A stretch of DNA of 25,667 nucleotides from IMG/VR virus record IMGVR_UViG_3300010885_004433, positions 1-25,667 of that record. One strand, written 5' to 3'. Positions 14,284 to 24,512 of the stretch are shown here, in pieces; position 1 is the first letter of the stretch; every line of letters begins with the position of its first letter. Made by a program: the position numbers and the translations under genes. Origin of the DNA: a virus. Below the pieces are notes generated by a model. That model was not told the origin of the DNA. It worked only from the letters and a program-made list of their open reading frames with translations, and searched no databases.

Positions 14284-16391
14284 TGGCTAACACTAATACG
14301 GGCATTTCAAACTTCGTATATTCTCAGTCACCATTCTTTGTAAAGAATGATCATCCTAACTTTATACGTTTTATGGAAGCATACTATGAATACCTTGAGC
14401 AAGACGGCAAGACCATCAATAGAGCTAAAGGGTTTCGTGAAGCACTAGATGTAGATAAAACAATAGACCTATATGCCGACCAACTATACTCTCAATTTCT
14501 ACATTTAATTCCTACAGAAGCAATTGCTGATAAAAATTTAATTATTAAGCATGTCGAAGACTTCTATAGGGCCCGTGGTACTGAAAAGTCTGTCCAGTTT
14601 CTATTATCTATTCTTTATGATGTAGACACCGATTTTTATTATCCTAAGAAAGATATTCTTAAAGCCTCAGATGGTAAGTGGTATCAAGAAAAATCATTAA
14701 AGGTATATGATATTAAGATCAATGATACTCTTGATGAAGGTACATATACAGCTAAAAACTTTACCGGAAGACAACTTAGAGGGTTAAAATCAAATGCTAC
14801 CGCTACAGTTGAATCAGTAGACGTTTACTATGAAACTGGTGTTATTGTTAAAGAATTAAAGATATCTAATCAGGTTAGAGACTTTGTTGCAGGTGAAAGT
14901 ATTGAAGCCTACTTTGAAGAAGAAGGTCAAGTTAAAACATTAACTGCAAATGTGTTCTCTGGTATTATTGTTAAGGTTGATATTTTAAGTCGTGGTAATA
15001 ACTATGTTGTAGGCCAGCAGGCTAAAATAGAAAGCAATACTGGTTCAGGCGGTGTTGTTATTGTTTCATCCGTTTCAAAAGCTGCTATTAGAACAATATC
15101 ACCTCTTGATGGTGGTGTAGGTTTTCATGGCGCAGATCCAATTCTTATTTCAGGCGGTGGTGGTTATGGCGCTAATGCACAGGTTGCTTTAACTAATACT
15201 GATGAATTTTATCACCCCAATACATATAATATTGTTATATCATTAATCAGTTATGAAGCCAATACAAAAATAGGCAATTCAAAATATTCGAATTTAAAAA
15301 GTACAGTTACCGATCCGGCTAATAACTGGGTCGCTAATTCTATGCTTTATTTCTTATATGGTAATACAGGTCCAATTCAGACCGTTTATGTAGTTCTTGG
15401 TGGCAATAATTATACTGGTGCTGTTTCTCTATCTGCTCGGGCAAATACAAGAGTTACAAATTTAGGTATTTTAGGTAGAATGCGTATTACTGCACCTGGT
15501 CATGGATATGCTGCTAATGATGAAATTCAATTTATTAATCAAAAAGTAAGTTTAGTTGAGGGTGCTGGTACAGGCGCTAAAGGTTATGTGTCTACAGTAA
15601 ATGCTACAGGCGCAATTACTAAAGTTAAGTTTAAAGCAGTATCAGGTAGTTTGATAGGTGGTACTGGATATAGCCAAAATTATTTACCTACAGCTAATGT
15701 AATTAGTTCAACAGGTAATGGAGCTATCATTACGGTGACTGATTTATTAGGGTATGGAGAATCATTGGTTAGTACATCTGATGATATTGGTACTCTTCTT
15801 GAATTAAAAATTATATCTGGTGGTTCAGGTTATAAATTTGCACCTGCCATCAATCTAAAGCATATTGGTTCAGGTACTGCACAGGCTGTATCGACAATTG
15901 TACAAGGTGTTTATAGTTATCCAGGTCGTTTCTTGAATGATGATGGTATGCCTAGTAGTTTCAATTTCTTGCAAGATGGTCGTTATTATCACAACTATTC
16001 TTATGTTGTTCGTGTCAAGCAAGCTATTAGTAATTATAGAAAAGCACTTAAAGACCTAGTGCATCCTGCTGGTATGAGCCTATTTGGCGAGTATACCTCA
16101 ATTGATGAGGGCGATACAATGAATGTTCAAGTGGCCACTGCAAATTCTACAAAGAAGATAATCTTTAATTTTGCAAAATATGCTGCTAATTTGAGCAATA
16201 TCCGTATCACTAAAACAGCACATGGACTAAAATCAGGCAATACTGTTTATCTAGAATTCCAAACAGGAAATACTATAAATATAATGAACGGCGTGTTCAC
16301 TGTTTCCACTTCAAATGCAAATACATTCTTTGTTCTACAGTCAAATACAGTAAATACTTCAGGTAACGTTTATTATGGCATCATACAATAA
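14283..16391 (+). CDS. Baseplate wedge protein in the gp7 position
   Basis: This 702-aa protein lies between gp6 and gp8, where T4 has gp7 (1032 aa). The N-terminal 130 residues follow a pattern common in phages of this group: SPFFVKNDHPNFIRFMEAYY, IKHVEDFYRARGTEKSVQFL and YYPKKDILKASDGKWYQ. The remainder is mostly beta and glycine-rich, with at least two stretches (about 227-305 and 368-540) of GxGY/GGxGAxA-type modules. After another conserved block (DGRYYHNYSYVVRV, RKALKDLVHPAGMSLFGEY) there is a C-terminal module (about 617-702; AHGLKSGNTVYLEFQTGN) of a kind often appended to phage tail proteins. A gp7 role is inferred from position; direct sequence resemblance to T4 gp7 is not evident by eye. 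Confidence 0.75.
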   Translation: MANTNTGISNFVYSQSPFFVKNDHPNFIRFMEAYYEYLEQDGKTINRAKGFREALDVDKTIDLYADQLYSQFLHLIPTEAIADKNLIIKHVEDFYRARGTEKSVQFLLSILYDVDTDFYYPKKDILKASDGKWYQEKSLKVYDIKINDTLDEGTYTAKNFTGRQLRGLKSNATATVESVDVYYETGVIVKELKISNQVRDFVAGESIEAYFEEEGQVKTLTANVFSGIIVKVDILSRGNNYVVGQQAKIESNTGSGGVVIVSSVSKAAIRTISPLDGGVGFHGADPILISGGGGYGANAQVALTNTDEFYHPNTYNIVISLISYEANTKIGNSKYSNLKSTVTDPANNWVANSMLYFLYGNTGPIQTVYVVLGGNNYTGAVSLSARANTRVTNLGILGRMRITAPGHGYAANDEIQFINQKVSLVEGAGTGAKGYVSTVNATGAITKVKFKAVSGSLIGGTGYSQNYLPTANVISSTGNGAIITVTDLLGYGESLVSTSDDIGTLLELKIISGGSGYKFAPAINLKHIGSGTAQAVSTIVQGVYSYPGRFLNDDGMPSSFNFLQDGRYYHNYSYVVRVKQAISNYRKALKDLVHPAGMSLFGEYTSIDEGDTMNVQVATANSTKKIIFNFAKYAANLSNIRITKTAHGLKSGNTVYLEFQTGNTINIMNGVFTVSTSNANTFFVLQSNTVNTSGNVYYGIIQ

Positions 16392-16401
16392 CAGGTAAAA
16401 A

Positions 16402-17745
16402 ATGGTCGTTTCAGTTTACTCTAAAAATTTGAATATCTTTAATGCGGAACAGTTTAAAGAATCTGTAACGGAAACTGCTAATACAAAGCTTTATTTTACA
16501 ATTGGTAGAGTAGAGCATTGGGCTAATGATTCTTTACCAAACCAAGCTAATAGCTCAGTCACTTCTCTATATGAAGTATATCGTAATATGATTGGTGGTA
16601 AAAGAGTTACTGGTAATGATATGTACCATTGCATTCCAAGAATTAATTGGACACAGGGCGTTACTTATGATAGTTATGACCATTGTACCTGTTCTCTTAT
16701 CCTCTTCGATTCAAATACTAAGTTTTATACCGTCACACCAAACTGGGATGTTTATAAGTGTATTTCGAATAATGGCGACAGACCATCTCAGAATGTACCT
16801 ACTCAAAAGATTACAAGTGGTGTAGTTCAAGAGGTTGATGGTTATATTTGGAAATACATGTACAGCATTTCACCTGCTGAACAATTAAGATTTACTACTC
16901 TAGAATATATTCCAGTTAAAACTCTATCTGTTAATGATAACTCTTTACAGTGGCAAGTTCAACAGAATGCTATTGATGGTGGTCTAGAATATATCGAAGT
17001 ACAAAATGCAGGTATTGGTTATTCTGATAATTCAAAAATTTGGATTGCAATTACTGGTGATGGTATAGGAGCTAATGCTTTCGCTCAAACAAACACAATA
17101 AGCAATACAATTTCATCTATAATTATAGATAGACCGGGTTCAGGATATACATATGCAAATGTTCGTATCGTAGATGATAATGGCATTTATGGTGCATATG
17201 CATATGGTAGAGCAGTCATATCGCCGCCGGGCGGACATGGTTCTGACCCTTTAAGAGAATTAGGCGGTAGCAATCTAATGATTAATATAAGGTTGCGCTA
17301 CGATGAAGATGGTAAATTACCAACAACAAATGATTTTAGACAATTAGCCCTAATTAAAGATCCATATCAATATAGCTCTACAACCATTCGATCTAATACA
17401 GCTATCACTCAGCTAACCACACTAACACTTTCAGGTGTTGGTGATGATGACTTTTCTGAGAATGAAGTTGTATATCAGGGTACATCATTAGCTAATGCTA
17501 TATTTACAGGTACGGTTGTTGCATGGGATGGATCAAGTCAACTAAAACTATCTAATGTATCAGGCACAATCGAAGCGCAAACACTGTTTGGTATATCTTC
17601 AGGCGCAACAGGTGTAGTATCTATTCCATATACACTTCCAGATTTGGAACCAAATTCTGGACAATTACTATATATTGACAACATTCAGCCTATTTTAAGA
17701 TCATCGGATCAGATCGAAGATTTCAAAATAGTATTAAAATTTTAA
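16402..17745 (+). CDS. 8: gp8 baseplate wedge protein
   Basis: This 447-aa protein matches T4 gp8 (334 aa). Recognised segments are KLYFTIGRVEHWANDSLPNQ, SLYEVYRNMIGGKRVTGNDM, then PRINWTQGVTYDSYD and FYTVTPNWDVYKCISNNGD, followed by DGYIWKYMYSISPAEQLRF. Extra length comes from an inserted glycine-rich beta module at about 194-275 (NAGIGYSDNSKIWIAITGDG, then DRPGSGYTYANVRI) and a second at about 353-405 (ENEVVYQGTSLANAIFTGTV, then VAWDGSSQLKLSN), the latter shared with gp53. The final strand (QIEDFKIVLKF) closes the protein as in the family. It is followed by a 20-bp gap containing AGGATAA before the next gene. Confidence 0.92.
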   Translation: MVVSVYSKNLNIFNAEQFKESVTETANTKLYFTIGRVEHWANDSLPNQANSSVTSLYEVYRNMIGGKRVTGNDMYHCIPRINWTQGVTYDSYDHCTCSLILFDSNTKFYTVTPNWDVYKCISNNGDRPSQNVPTQKITSGVVQEVDGYIWKYMYSISPAEQLRFTTLEYIPVKTLSVNDNSLQWQVQQNAIDGGLEYIEVQNAGIGYSDNSKIWIAITGDGIGANAFAQTNTISNTISSIIIDRPGSGYTYANVRIVDDNGIYGAYAYGRAVISPPGGHGSDPLRELGGSNLMINIRLRYDEDGKLPTTNDFRQLALIKDPYQYSSTTIRSNTAITQLTTLTLSGVGDDDFSENEVVYQGTSLANAIFTGTVVAWDGSSQLKLSNVSGTIEAQTLFGISSGATGVVSIPYTLPDLEPNSGQLLYIDNIQPILRSSDQIEDFKIVLKF

Positions 17746-17765
17746 GGCAGGTTTAGGATAAAGCA

Positions 17766-20700
17766 ATGGCTAAAGCAAACGTAGCAAACACATTAGTAGT
17801 ACCTACCGAGACTACAGTATTTCCTTATTATGATGATTTTGATGAAGGTAAAAACTTCTATCGTATTCTCTTTAGACCAGGCTATGCCGTTCAGGCCAGA
17901 GAATTAACACAGCTACAGACCATTCTACAGAACCAGATTGAAAGATTTGGTCGTCATATTTTTGTAAACGGTTCTTCTGTTATTGGTGGCGAAGTATATT
18001 TTCCTCCTAATGCCTATTCTAGTATTAACCTACACCATTCTTTTGCCAATACAAACATTGATATTAATAATTTTGATAAGAAATTGCTCGTTTCTACTGA
18101 TACTGCAAATTCAATTCAGTTCCGTGTTTCTTTGGTAACAGGCCCAACTGATACTGATCCTCCTACACTTTTTGGTAATTACATTTCAACTCAACATTTT
18201 GGTGATAATCAAACTTTTGTAATCAAGAACGGTTCAACATTTGCCAATACTGCTACAGCCAATTCAGCATCACAAAGTCGATTTGCAGGTATTAAAGACA
18301 GTATTTTCTTTTATAGTGGTTATTTTATTAAAGTTCCTTCTCAGACGGCTATTATAAGCAAGTATACCCTTGTTCCAGACTGTCGTATCGGTTTACAGTT
18401 AGATGATGCTATTGTAACTGAACAATCTGATTCATCATTACTTGATCCAGCTCAAGAATCATTCAATTATCAAGCACCAGGTGCGGCCCGTTATAAGGCA
18501 GATTTATTACTTACATCTAGATCATTAGATAGTACAGACGATTCAAAGTTTATTGAATTATCTCGAATTCAAAATGGCGAACTTCGCAGCCTTGTCAAAT
18601 ATCCTATCTATTCAGAAATTGAAGAAGTCTTGGCCCGTAGAACATATGATGAATCCGGTAATTATACAGTTAAATCATTCTCACTTGGTCTTCAAGAGCA
18701 TCCTCATAATCCTCAAAATTCTGTCCTTGTTACACTTTCACCTGGTAAAGGTTATGTTTATGGATATGAAATTGAAACAATGGGTAAAACTCAAATAGAT
18801 ATAGCAAAAGGTAAAACACTTAAGCAAGTATATGCTCATGATTTAAACATGAACTATGGTAATTATGTTTATGTAGATACTCTTAATGGCCTATTTGATA
18901 CATCTACTATGGAATCATATGATATTCATTGTGTACCTTGGGCTAACGTTAACTATTCAAGTAATGCATCTTATGCTCAGACTAAGATTGGTACAGGCCA
19001 TACAAAAGACCTAGAATTTTATTCTGGTGATGTAAATTTAGATGCTCGTAAATATGAATTCTATCTGTTTGATACGAACTTTATTAATATTTCATCTAAT
19101 GTTGTTTATACGGATAACATTTCAACTATTCGACTTTATAATACTACTAAACAATCAAACGTATCTAATGCTTATTCAGGCGCAGTTCTTAGAATTGTAA
19201 ATGGAACTGGCGCAGGATATTCATACACTATTGATTCATATGATGCACCAACTGGATATATTAATCTTTCATCACAACTGTTTGAAAATTTAAGTCCAGC
19301 TTCAAATGTAGCAATTGAGTTTAGTTTTAGTAATGCCGATTCTTTTGTTAAGAGAAAACCAATTACACCAGGTGCAACATCAAATGCATATGCAAATATT
19401 AACACATTAAGCAAATCTAGATCATTAGCTAATGGTGCAGCATTTATTAGTGAATCATCTCTGAATACACTATTATTTCCTTTACCTGATAACTATATTG
19501 CTTACGGTGCAAATGGTCTTCAGAATATGACTTATTCATATAGAAGAAAGTTTAATACTACATTTACGGCTGGCAACTCAACTCCTATTCAAGTTGCGAC
19601 GAATGAAAATTTTATTGGTGCTACTTCTAGCAGTAACATATCATCTACTATAATGAATAACTTTTTGGTTGTATGTATTGACAAGGGTGTTAGTGCAAGA
19701 TCAAATGGCGATATTATCAAACCAAAAGTTACCATTTCTGGTTCACCAGAACAAGCTGTATTCTCAACAAGTAATACAGATGTAAATGATACATTTACTG
19801 CTTCTGTATTAGCCAAAGTAGAATTTGATCAGGGTGTAGTAGCAAAACAAAAAACATTACATTTAATTAAATCAACTACAAAATCAACTAATACAGCAGT
19901 TGTATTGACTGGTCCAACAGGATCATCTGCTAATGTATACTTGTCTGATGGTCAAGTTCTTATTACTAGACCTTCACGTAAAGTTGGAGTTGCAGAAAGT
20001 CTTTATATTTCTGATGTTACAAATGCTGTAATTTATGATTTGAATGGTGCAACATTACCATTAGATGGTGCTGATATTACACAATATACTGATGTTACAT
20101 ATAGATATGAATTAGATGATGGTCAAAGAGATAACTTTTATGATCATGCTTCTATCAGATTAAAGCCAAATTATTCATCATGTAAAGGACCACTTCTTGT
20201 ATGTTGCCGTTACTACGAACACGGTTCAATCAGTGCGACTGGTGGCGGTTATTTCTCTGTAGATTCTTATCCAGATTTAAATACCGTTCTTTATGAAAAT
20301 GGAGATGCCCTTGGTGATGGATATTCTATTATTCCTGCATTTGTTACAAGTTCAGGAGATACTGTACAATTACGTGATAGTATAGATTTTCGACCTTCAA
20401 GACAGAATGGTTCAAACACATCACCAAATTACACAATAAATGGCGCAAAAATTCCTTTACCAACTACTGATTTTGGTTTAGATTATGAATACTATCTCGG
20501 CCGTAGAGACTTAATCGTTCTAGATAAGAATAGACAATTCTTGGTAATTGAAGGTATACCATCAAAGTATCCTCAAGATCCAACTTCACCAACTTCAGCA
20601 ATGGTTCTATACTCATTAGGTATTCCGCCTTATACTGAATATGCTAAAGACGTTTCTGCAAAATATATAGAAAATAAACGCTATACTATGAGAGATATTG

Positions 20701-21224
20701 GTAGAATTGAAAAGCGTGTAGAAAATCTTGAATATTATGTAACGCTCAATACACTAGAAAAGAATGCTCTAGATATAACCATTCCGGATGTTGATGGATT
20801 GGATAGAACTAAGTATGGTGTATTCGTTGATAGCTTCACTTCACATGCTCTTGGTAATCCTCTCCTTCCTGATTATCAGTGTTCGATGAATTTTAAAGAA
20901 GGATGGATGCAAAACCAAAGCGAAACATTAGGTGTTAAATTAAAAGCTAATTCTTCACTTAGCAACGATGTAGTTATTACAAAAGATAAGACTATTCTTA
21001 CTTATGATGAAGTTGAATATCTATCACAAAAAGATGCAACTAAGTTTTCACCTATTGCTGAATTTTTGTATGCGGTATTTGATGGTAATATAGTTACTAA
21101 TCCAGAAGCAGACATTTGGTATTCAACCAAAAAAGCTCCTGATATTATCATTACAGATGAAAGTATAAGTCAATCTGGAATAGCTAATATACTTCAAAGC
21201 ATTGTAAATTCTCAGTCAAGATAA
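17766..21224 (+). CDS. Large DUF4815-type baseplate/tail structural protein
   Basis: This 1152-aa protein begins with the DUF4815 signature: TVFPYYDDFDEGKNFYRILF, RPGYAVQARELTQLQTILQN, QIERFGRHIFVNGSSVIGGE. This family is found as a large structural protein after gp8 in many T4-like phages infecting marine hosts. Central parts are beta-rich and contain SPGKGYVYGYEIETMGKTQ. A later block (DGQRDNFYDHASIRLKP, then the RDSIDFRPSR region) is also conserved in the group. A C-terminal segment has GRIEKRVENLEYYVTLNTLE, a short predicted coiled coil, followed by FVDSFTSHALGNPLLPDYQC. No enzymatic motif or signal peptide is visible. A gp10-like peripheral baseplate role is possible but unproven. Confidence 0.82.
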   Translation: MAKANVANTLVVPTETTVFPYYDDFDEGKNFYRILFRPGYAVQARELTQLQTILQNQIERFGRHIFVNGSSVIGGEVYFPPNAYSSINLHHSFANTNIDINNFDKKLLVSTDTANSIQFRVSLVTGPTDTDPPTLFGNYISTQHFGDNQTFVIKNGSTFANTATANSASQSRFAGIKDSIFFYSGYFIKVPSQTAIISKYTLVPDCRIGLQLDDAIVTEQSDSSLLDPAQESFNYQAPGAARYKADLLLTSRSLDSTDDSKFIELSRIQNGELRSLVKYPIYSEIEEVLARRTYDESGNYTVKSFSLGLQEHPHNPQNSVLVTLSPGKGYVYGYEIETMGKTQIDIAKGKTLKQVYAHDLNMNYGNYVYVDTLNGLFDTSTMESYDIHCVPWANVNYSSNASYAQTKIGTGHTKDLEFYSGDVNLDARKYEFYLFDTNFINISSNVVYTDNISTIRLYNTTKQSNVSNAYSGAVLRIVNGTGAGYSYTIDSYDAPTGYINLSSQLFENLSPASNVAIEFSFSNADSFVKRKPITPGATSNAYANINTLSKSRSLANGAAFISESSLNTLLFPLPDNYIAYGANGLQNMTYSYRRKFNTTFTAGNSTPIQVATNENFIGATSSSNISSTIMNNFLVVCIDKGVSARSNGDIIKPKVTISGSPEQAVFSTSNTDVNDTFTASVLAKVEFDQGVVAKQKTLHLIKSTTKSTNTAVVLTGPTGSSANVYLSDGQVLITRPSRKVGVAESLYISDVTNAVIYDLNGATLPLDGADITQYTDVTYRYELDDGQRDNFYDHASIRLKPNYSSCKGPLLVCCRYYEHGSISATGGGYFSVDSYPDLNTVLYENGDALGDGYSIIPAFVTSSGDTVQLRDSIDFRPSRQNGSNTSPNYTINGAKIPLPTTDFGLDYEYYLGRRDLIVLDKNRQFLVIEGIPSKYPQDPTSPTSAMVLYSLGIPPYTEYAKDVSAKYIENKRYTMRDIGRIEKRVENLEYYVTLNTLEKNALDITIPDVDGLDRTKYGVFVDSFTSHALGNPLLPDYQCSMNFKEGWMQNQSETLGVKLKANSSLSNDVVITKDKTILTYDEVEYLSQKDATKFSPIAEFLYAVFDGNIVTNPEADIWYSTKKAPDIIITDESISQSGIANILQSIVNSQSR

Positions 21225-21227
21225 TGA

Positions 21228-21234
21228 CTAAATA
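21228..21234 (+). promoter_or_regulatory. Late-promoter-like CTAAATA before the 1084-aa gene
   Basis: CTAAATA lies in the only intergenic gap (33 bp) of this part of the operon and ends 23 nt before the ATG at 21258. This is the same geometry as the exact TATAAATA before gp48. It could be an internal late promoter that boosts expression of the distal tail genes. Confidence 0.45.
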
Positions 21235-21257
21235 CTGTAAAAAGGCATTCTAGAAAA

Positions 21258-24200
21258 ATGGCAATAACAATCTCAAAAATAACAACTCCGACAACAATAG
21301 TTGCACCAACTACAACTGCGGTCACACAATCAAGTAGTATTGTAACAAGTCAGCCTGTGTCAATTCCTGCTGCGGCGCCAACCACAGCGCCAACTCAGAC
21401 ATTGCAACAAAATGCTCAGATTGTTACTAATACAACCACCGTGGATACAGTTCTTGGTAGTGTCATAACTTCCGTATCAATTATTCCTTATATGAGATAT
21501 TTGCCAATAGATTTTATTGGTTATAGAATGAGACCTAATCGTCAAGTTTGGTTTTACTTTGATGACAAGTCCGTAGATAATCTTATTCAAAATCCAAATA
21601 TTATTGAAGTAAATACCACCTCTACAGTAAATGACATAAGAAGTGGCCCACAAAGAACTATTCGTGTAGGCAGTTCAACCGCTAGAATTCTACATGTAGA
21701 AAGAAATAGTACTAGTGGAAATGCTGTGTTCTATATTTCCGAATTTACATCCCCAGCTGCGCTTACAGTTGGTGACTCTATTACAGTAGATGGTTTATCT
21801 TATACAACCACACTTAAATCATACAGCCACTGCTCAGGTAAAGTTCAAGTTGGTTCAAGTAATACTACAATAAAGATGACATTAGATGCAAACAGAACAA
21901 CAGATGACTATTATTTTGGTAATACTATTATAATTGTTAATGGTACAAATGCTGGTCAATCAGCAGAAATTGTTTCATATAATTGCCTAAACAGACTTGC
22001 TACTGTTCAACCCGCATTACAACTTAGTTCAACAGAAAGTAATTTGATTTATACAATTGGAGATTATAGAAGTTGGTATTCAGCCGATACTTTCCCTGCT
22101 TCATACATAACAGAGCGTGGACTTGTATCTGGTGTATTTCATGTTCCAGATCCAAATAAAAATCCAAAATTGGCTGTAAGAACAGGTGATAGACTTCTTC
22201 GTATTCTTGATAATCCAAGAAATGATACTGGATCATATACAACAAGAGCAGACTATAGATTTACATCTAACGGTTTAGATACTTCAGTTGCACAAATAAT
22301 TGAACGTGATATTATTACAGATTTTCCTATAGTTGTACCGCCTACACCTACACCATCTACAACTAAAACAATGACTCCAACACCTACACCAACATCTTCG
22401 ACTCCGGTGACTCCAACACCTACTCCTACTCCTACAAGAACACCAACACCGACACCTTCAAATATTATAAAAGATCCTTGTGCAGGTGTAGAATGGCCAT
22501 TAGCCACTACAGTAACTTTAAGTTGGACTGTGGCTCCTCCTGGTAGAAAATCATTGAGTCAGACAACAACTGAAGGAACTAATTCAGCTTTAGATTCTTT
22601 CTATAAGAATGCATCAATTGCTTCTGTTGCACGATTGATATATACGAATAAATCCGGTGTTCCTATTTTAGGGGCCCCTAATATATCACAAGATATATCT
22701 GTAATTGTAAATACTCACAGTGCTAAAAAACCTTTACCATGGCGTATTCCTTTTGAAACAACAACACCAGCAGGCGCAAGATTTCTAACACCTACAGATC
22801 CTGATGGTAGAACATATATCAAACATTTTAGAGCATTGCCCGGCAATTATTCTGGCGCAGGCGACCAACTTACCAATGTACCGATTGATGTTACAGGAGT
22901 ATATTTTTGGCAATTAATGTATGATATAAATCAACCAGGAGCATGTATTAAAATTCCGCATGATCCTACAGCACAATCATTTTATATTGCAGCTACAGAA
23001 CATCCAGATGGTGTATTCATTTCATCAGTCGATCTTTTCTTCAAGAATAAAGGCGAATCTCTTCCTGTTGAAGTTCAAATTCGTCCTATTGTTAATGGTA
23101 ATCCAAGTAGTAATACATTGATACCTGGTGCAACTACTACAATGGAAACCGAAGATATCAAGGTATCTAATTTTCCTGATGCTGCTAATGTAAGCACTAA
23201 TACTCGATTTACATTCCCAAGCCCAGTATATCTAAACTCAGGATACGAATATGCAATCGTTGTAATCACTGATGATTATGGTTATGATTATTATGGTGCA
23301 GCAAAAGGCGAGACAATAATTGGTACTGATAGAGTTGTATCACAACAGCCATTCTTAGGTTCTCTATTCAAGTCTCAAAATCAAATGACATGGACACCTA
23401 TTCAAGATGAAGATATGATGTTTGTTCTAAACAAGGCATCATTTAATACTACAGAAGGCACTGTAATATTTGAAGAAGATAAAAATGCATTATTTTATGA
23501 AGTATCTTCAAATGTTGCATATAATGGATTTGATAGTAACAAATCAAATACATATTACGATTCTTTTGAGTTAAGATCAGATGCCATTGAGTTTAATAGA
23601 ACAAAACTTAATTATTATATAAAAGGTGTACCTAATTCTAGCTTAACATTGTCATCTGCATATACTAACTTTAAACCTGATAGTAGATTTGATCTAACTG
23701 ATAGAAACATTCTATTTAATCCAGAATTACAAAATAAATCTATGTTGATGAGAGTTGATTTATCGACACAAAATAAAGATGTTTCGCCAATTTTATATCA
23801 TGAACGCCAAAATATGGTAACAATTGAAAACTTGATTAATGATACAGGATTAACAGAAGATAGATACATCATTTCTGATCCTGGTTCATCATATACAACA
23901 AATGCTTATGTTACTATTACAAGTGAAAATGGTTATGGCGCCAATGCTTGGGCAGTAGCTAATGCTACAACAGGTAACATTGTTGCCATTAAAGTTGATA
24001 GTGTTGGTGTAGGTTATGTTGATGATGTAACAATAACGATTGGCGGAGGCGGTGGCACAGGTGCTACTGTTAATGTATCAACCGAAACTGGTTCATCTGG
24101 TGGTCCAGCTATAGCACGTTATATTTCAAAGACAGTAACACTACTTGATGGATTTGATGCCGGCGATCTTAGATTACTATTAACAGCAGTAAAACCACCA

Positions 24201-24512
24201 GGTTCAAATGTTAACGTATATTATAAAGTACGTAATTCTCTTGATCCAGAACGCATTGAAAATCGTAACTGGAAGCGCATGAATATGAAGACTAGTTCTT
24301 ACACATTCTCAGTGAATAGAAATCCTATTGAATATGAATATAGACCATCAATGTCTTCTAATAATATTACATATACAACTGATACCACAACATATAAAAC
24401 ATTCAATCAGTTTGCAATTAAAATTGTTCTATCTTCTCCAAATACAGTAGCAAATGCAATTCCTTATGTTCTAGATGTAAGAGCCATTGCATTGCCTGGA
24501 GATGTGTATTAA
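21258..24512 (+). CDS. Large baseplate/tail structural protein with Pro-Thr linker
   Basis: This 1084-aa protein follows the DUF4815 gene. The N-terminus (1-65) is low-complexity Thr/Pro/Ala/Gln, then VSIIPYMRYLPIDFIGYRMR and PNRQVWFYFDD. A Pro-Thr linker (about 361-400) separates an N-terminal beta region from the main body. The main body contains DPTAQSFYIAATEHPDGVFI, SSVDLFFKNKGESLPVEVQI, and YLNSGYEYAIVVITDDYGYD, then MTWTPIQDEDMMFVLNKASF. I know this combination from large virion proteins adjacent to DUF4815 in related phages. Near the C-terminus (about 869-945) is a glycine-rich beta module (DPGSSYTTNAYVTITSENGY, then IGGGGGTGATVNV). No catalytic motif is seen. Probably a peripheral baseplate or fibre-network protein. 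It overlaps the next gene by one base. Confidence 0.78.
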   Translation: MAITISKITTPTTIVAPTTTAVTQSSSIVTSQPVSIPAAAPTTAPTQTLQQNAQIVTNTTTVDTVLGSVITSVSIIPYMRYLPIDFIGYRMRPNRQVWFYFDDKSVDNLIQNPNIIEVNTTSTVNDIRSGPQRTIRVGSSTARILHVERNSTSGNAVFYISEFTSPAALTVGDSITVDGLSYTTTLKSYSHCSGKVQVGSSNTTIKMTLDANRTTDDYYFGNTIIIVNGTNAGQSAEIVSYNCLNRLATVQPALQLSSTESNLIYTIGDYRSWYSADTFPASYITERGLVSGVFHVPDPNKNPKLAVRTGDRLLRILDNPRNDTGSYTTRADYRFTSNGLDTSVAQIIERDIITDFPIVVPPTPTPSTTKTMTPTPTPTSSTPVTPTPTPTPTRTPTPTPSNIIKDPCAGVEWPLATTVTLSWTVAPPGRKSLSQTTTEGTNSALDSFYKNASIASVARLIYTNKSGVPILGAPNISQDISVIVNTHSAKKPLPWRIPFETTTPAGARFLTPTDPDGRTYIKHFRALPGNYSGAGDQLTNVPIDVTGVYFWQLMYDINQPGACIKIPHDPTAQSFYIAATEHPDGVFISSVDLFFKNKGESLPVEVQIRPIVNGNPSSNTLIPGATTTMETEDIKVSNFPDAANVSTNTRFTFPSPVYLNSGYEYAIVVITDDYGYDYYGAAKGETIIGTDRVVSQQPFLGSLFKSQNQMTWTPIQDEDMMFVLNKASFNTTEGTVIFEEDKNALFYEVSSNVAYNGFDSNKSNTYYDSFELRSDAIEFNRTKLNYYIKGVPNSSLTLSSAYTNFKPDSRFDLTDRNILFNPELQNKSMLMRVDLSTQNKDVSPILYHERQNMVTIENLINDTGLTEDRYIISDPGSSYTTNAYVTITSENGYGANAWAVANATTGNIVAIKVDSVGVGYVDDVTITIGGGGGTGATVNVSTETGSSGGPAIARYISKTVTLLDGFDAGDLRLLLTAVKPPGSNVNVYYKVRNSLDPERIENRNWKRMNMKTSSYTFSVNRNPIEYEYRPSMSSNNITYTTDTTTYKTFNQFAIKIVLSSPNTVANAIPYVLDVRAIALPGDVY
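22338..22460 (+). repeat. Pro-Thr codon repeat (linker) in the 1084-aa gene
   Basis: A near-microsatellite run of CCT/CCA/CCG and ACA/ACT/ACC codons encodes about 41 residues, largely alternating Pro and Thr (for example PTPTPTPTPTRTPTPTPS). This is an extended, disordered spacer between folded domains. The opposite strand shows a Gly-Val open frame that is only its shadow. Confidence 0.9.

Noticed and set aside
22253-22507. Minus-strand ORF rich in Gly-Val repeats
   Set aside because: It is the reverse complement of the Pro-Thr linker codons in the 1084-aa gene; no independent coding evidence.
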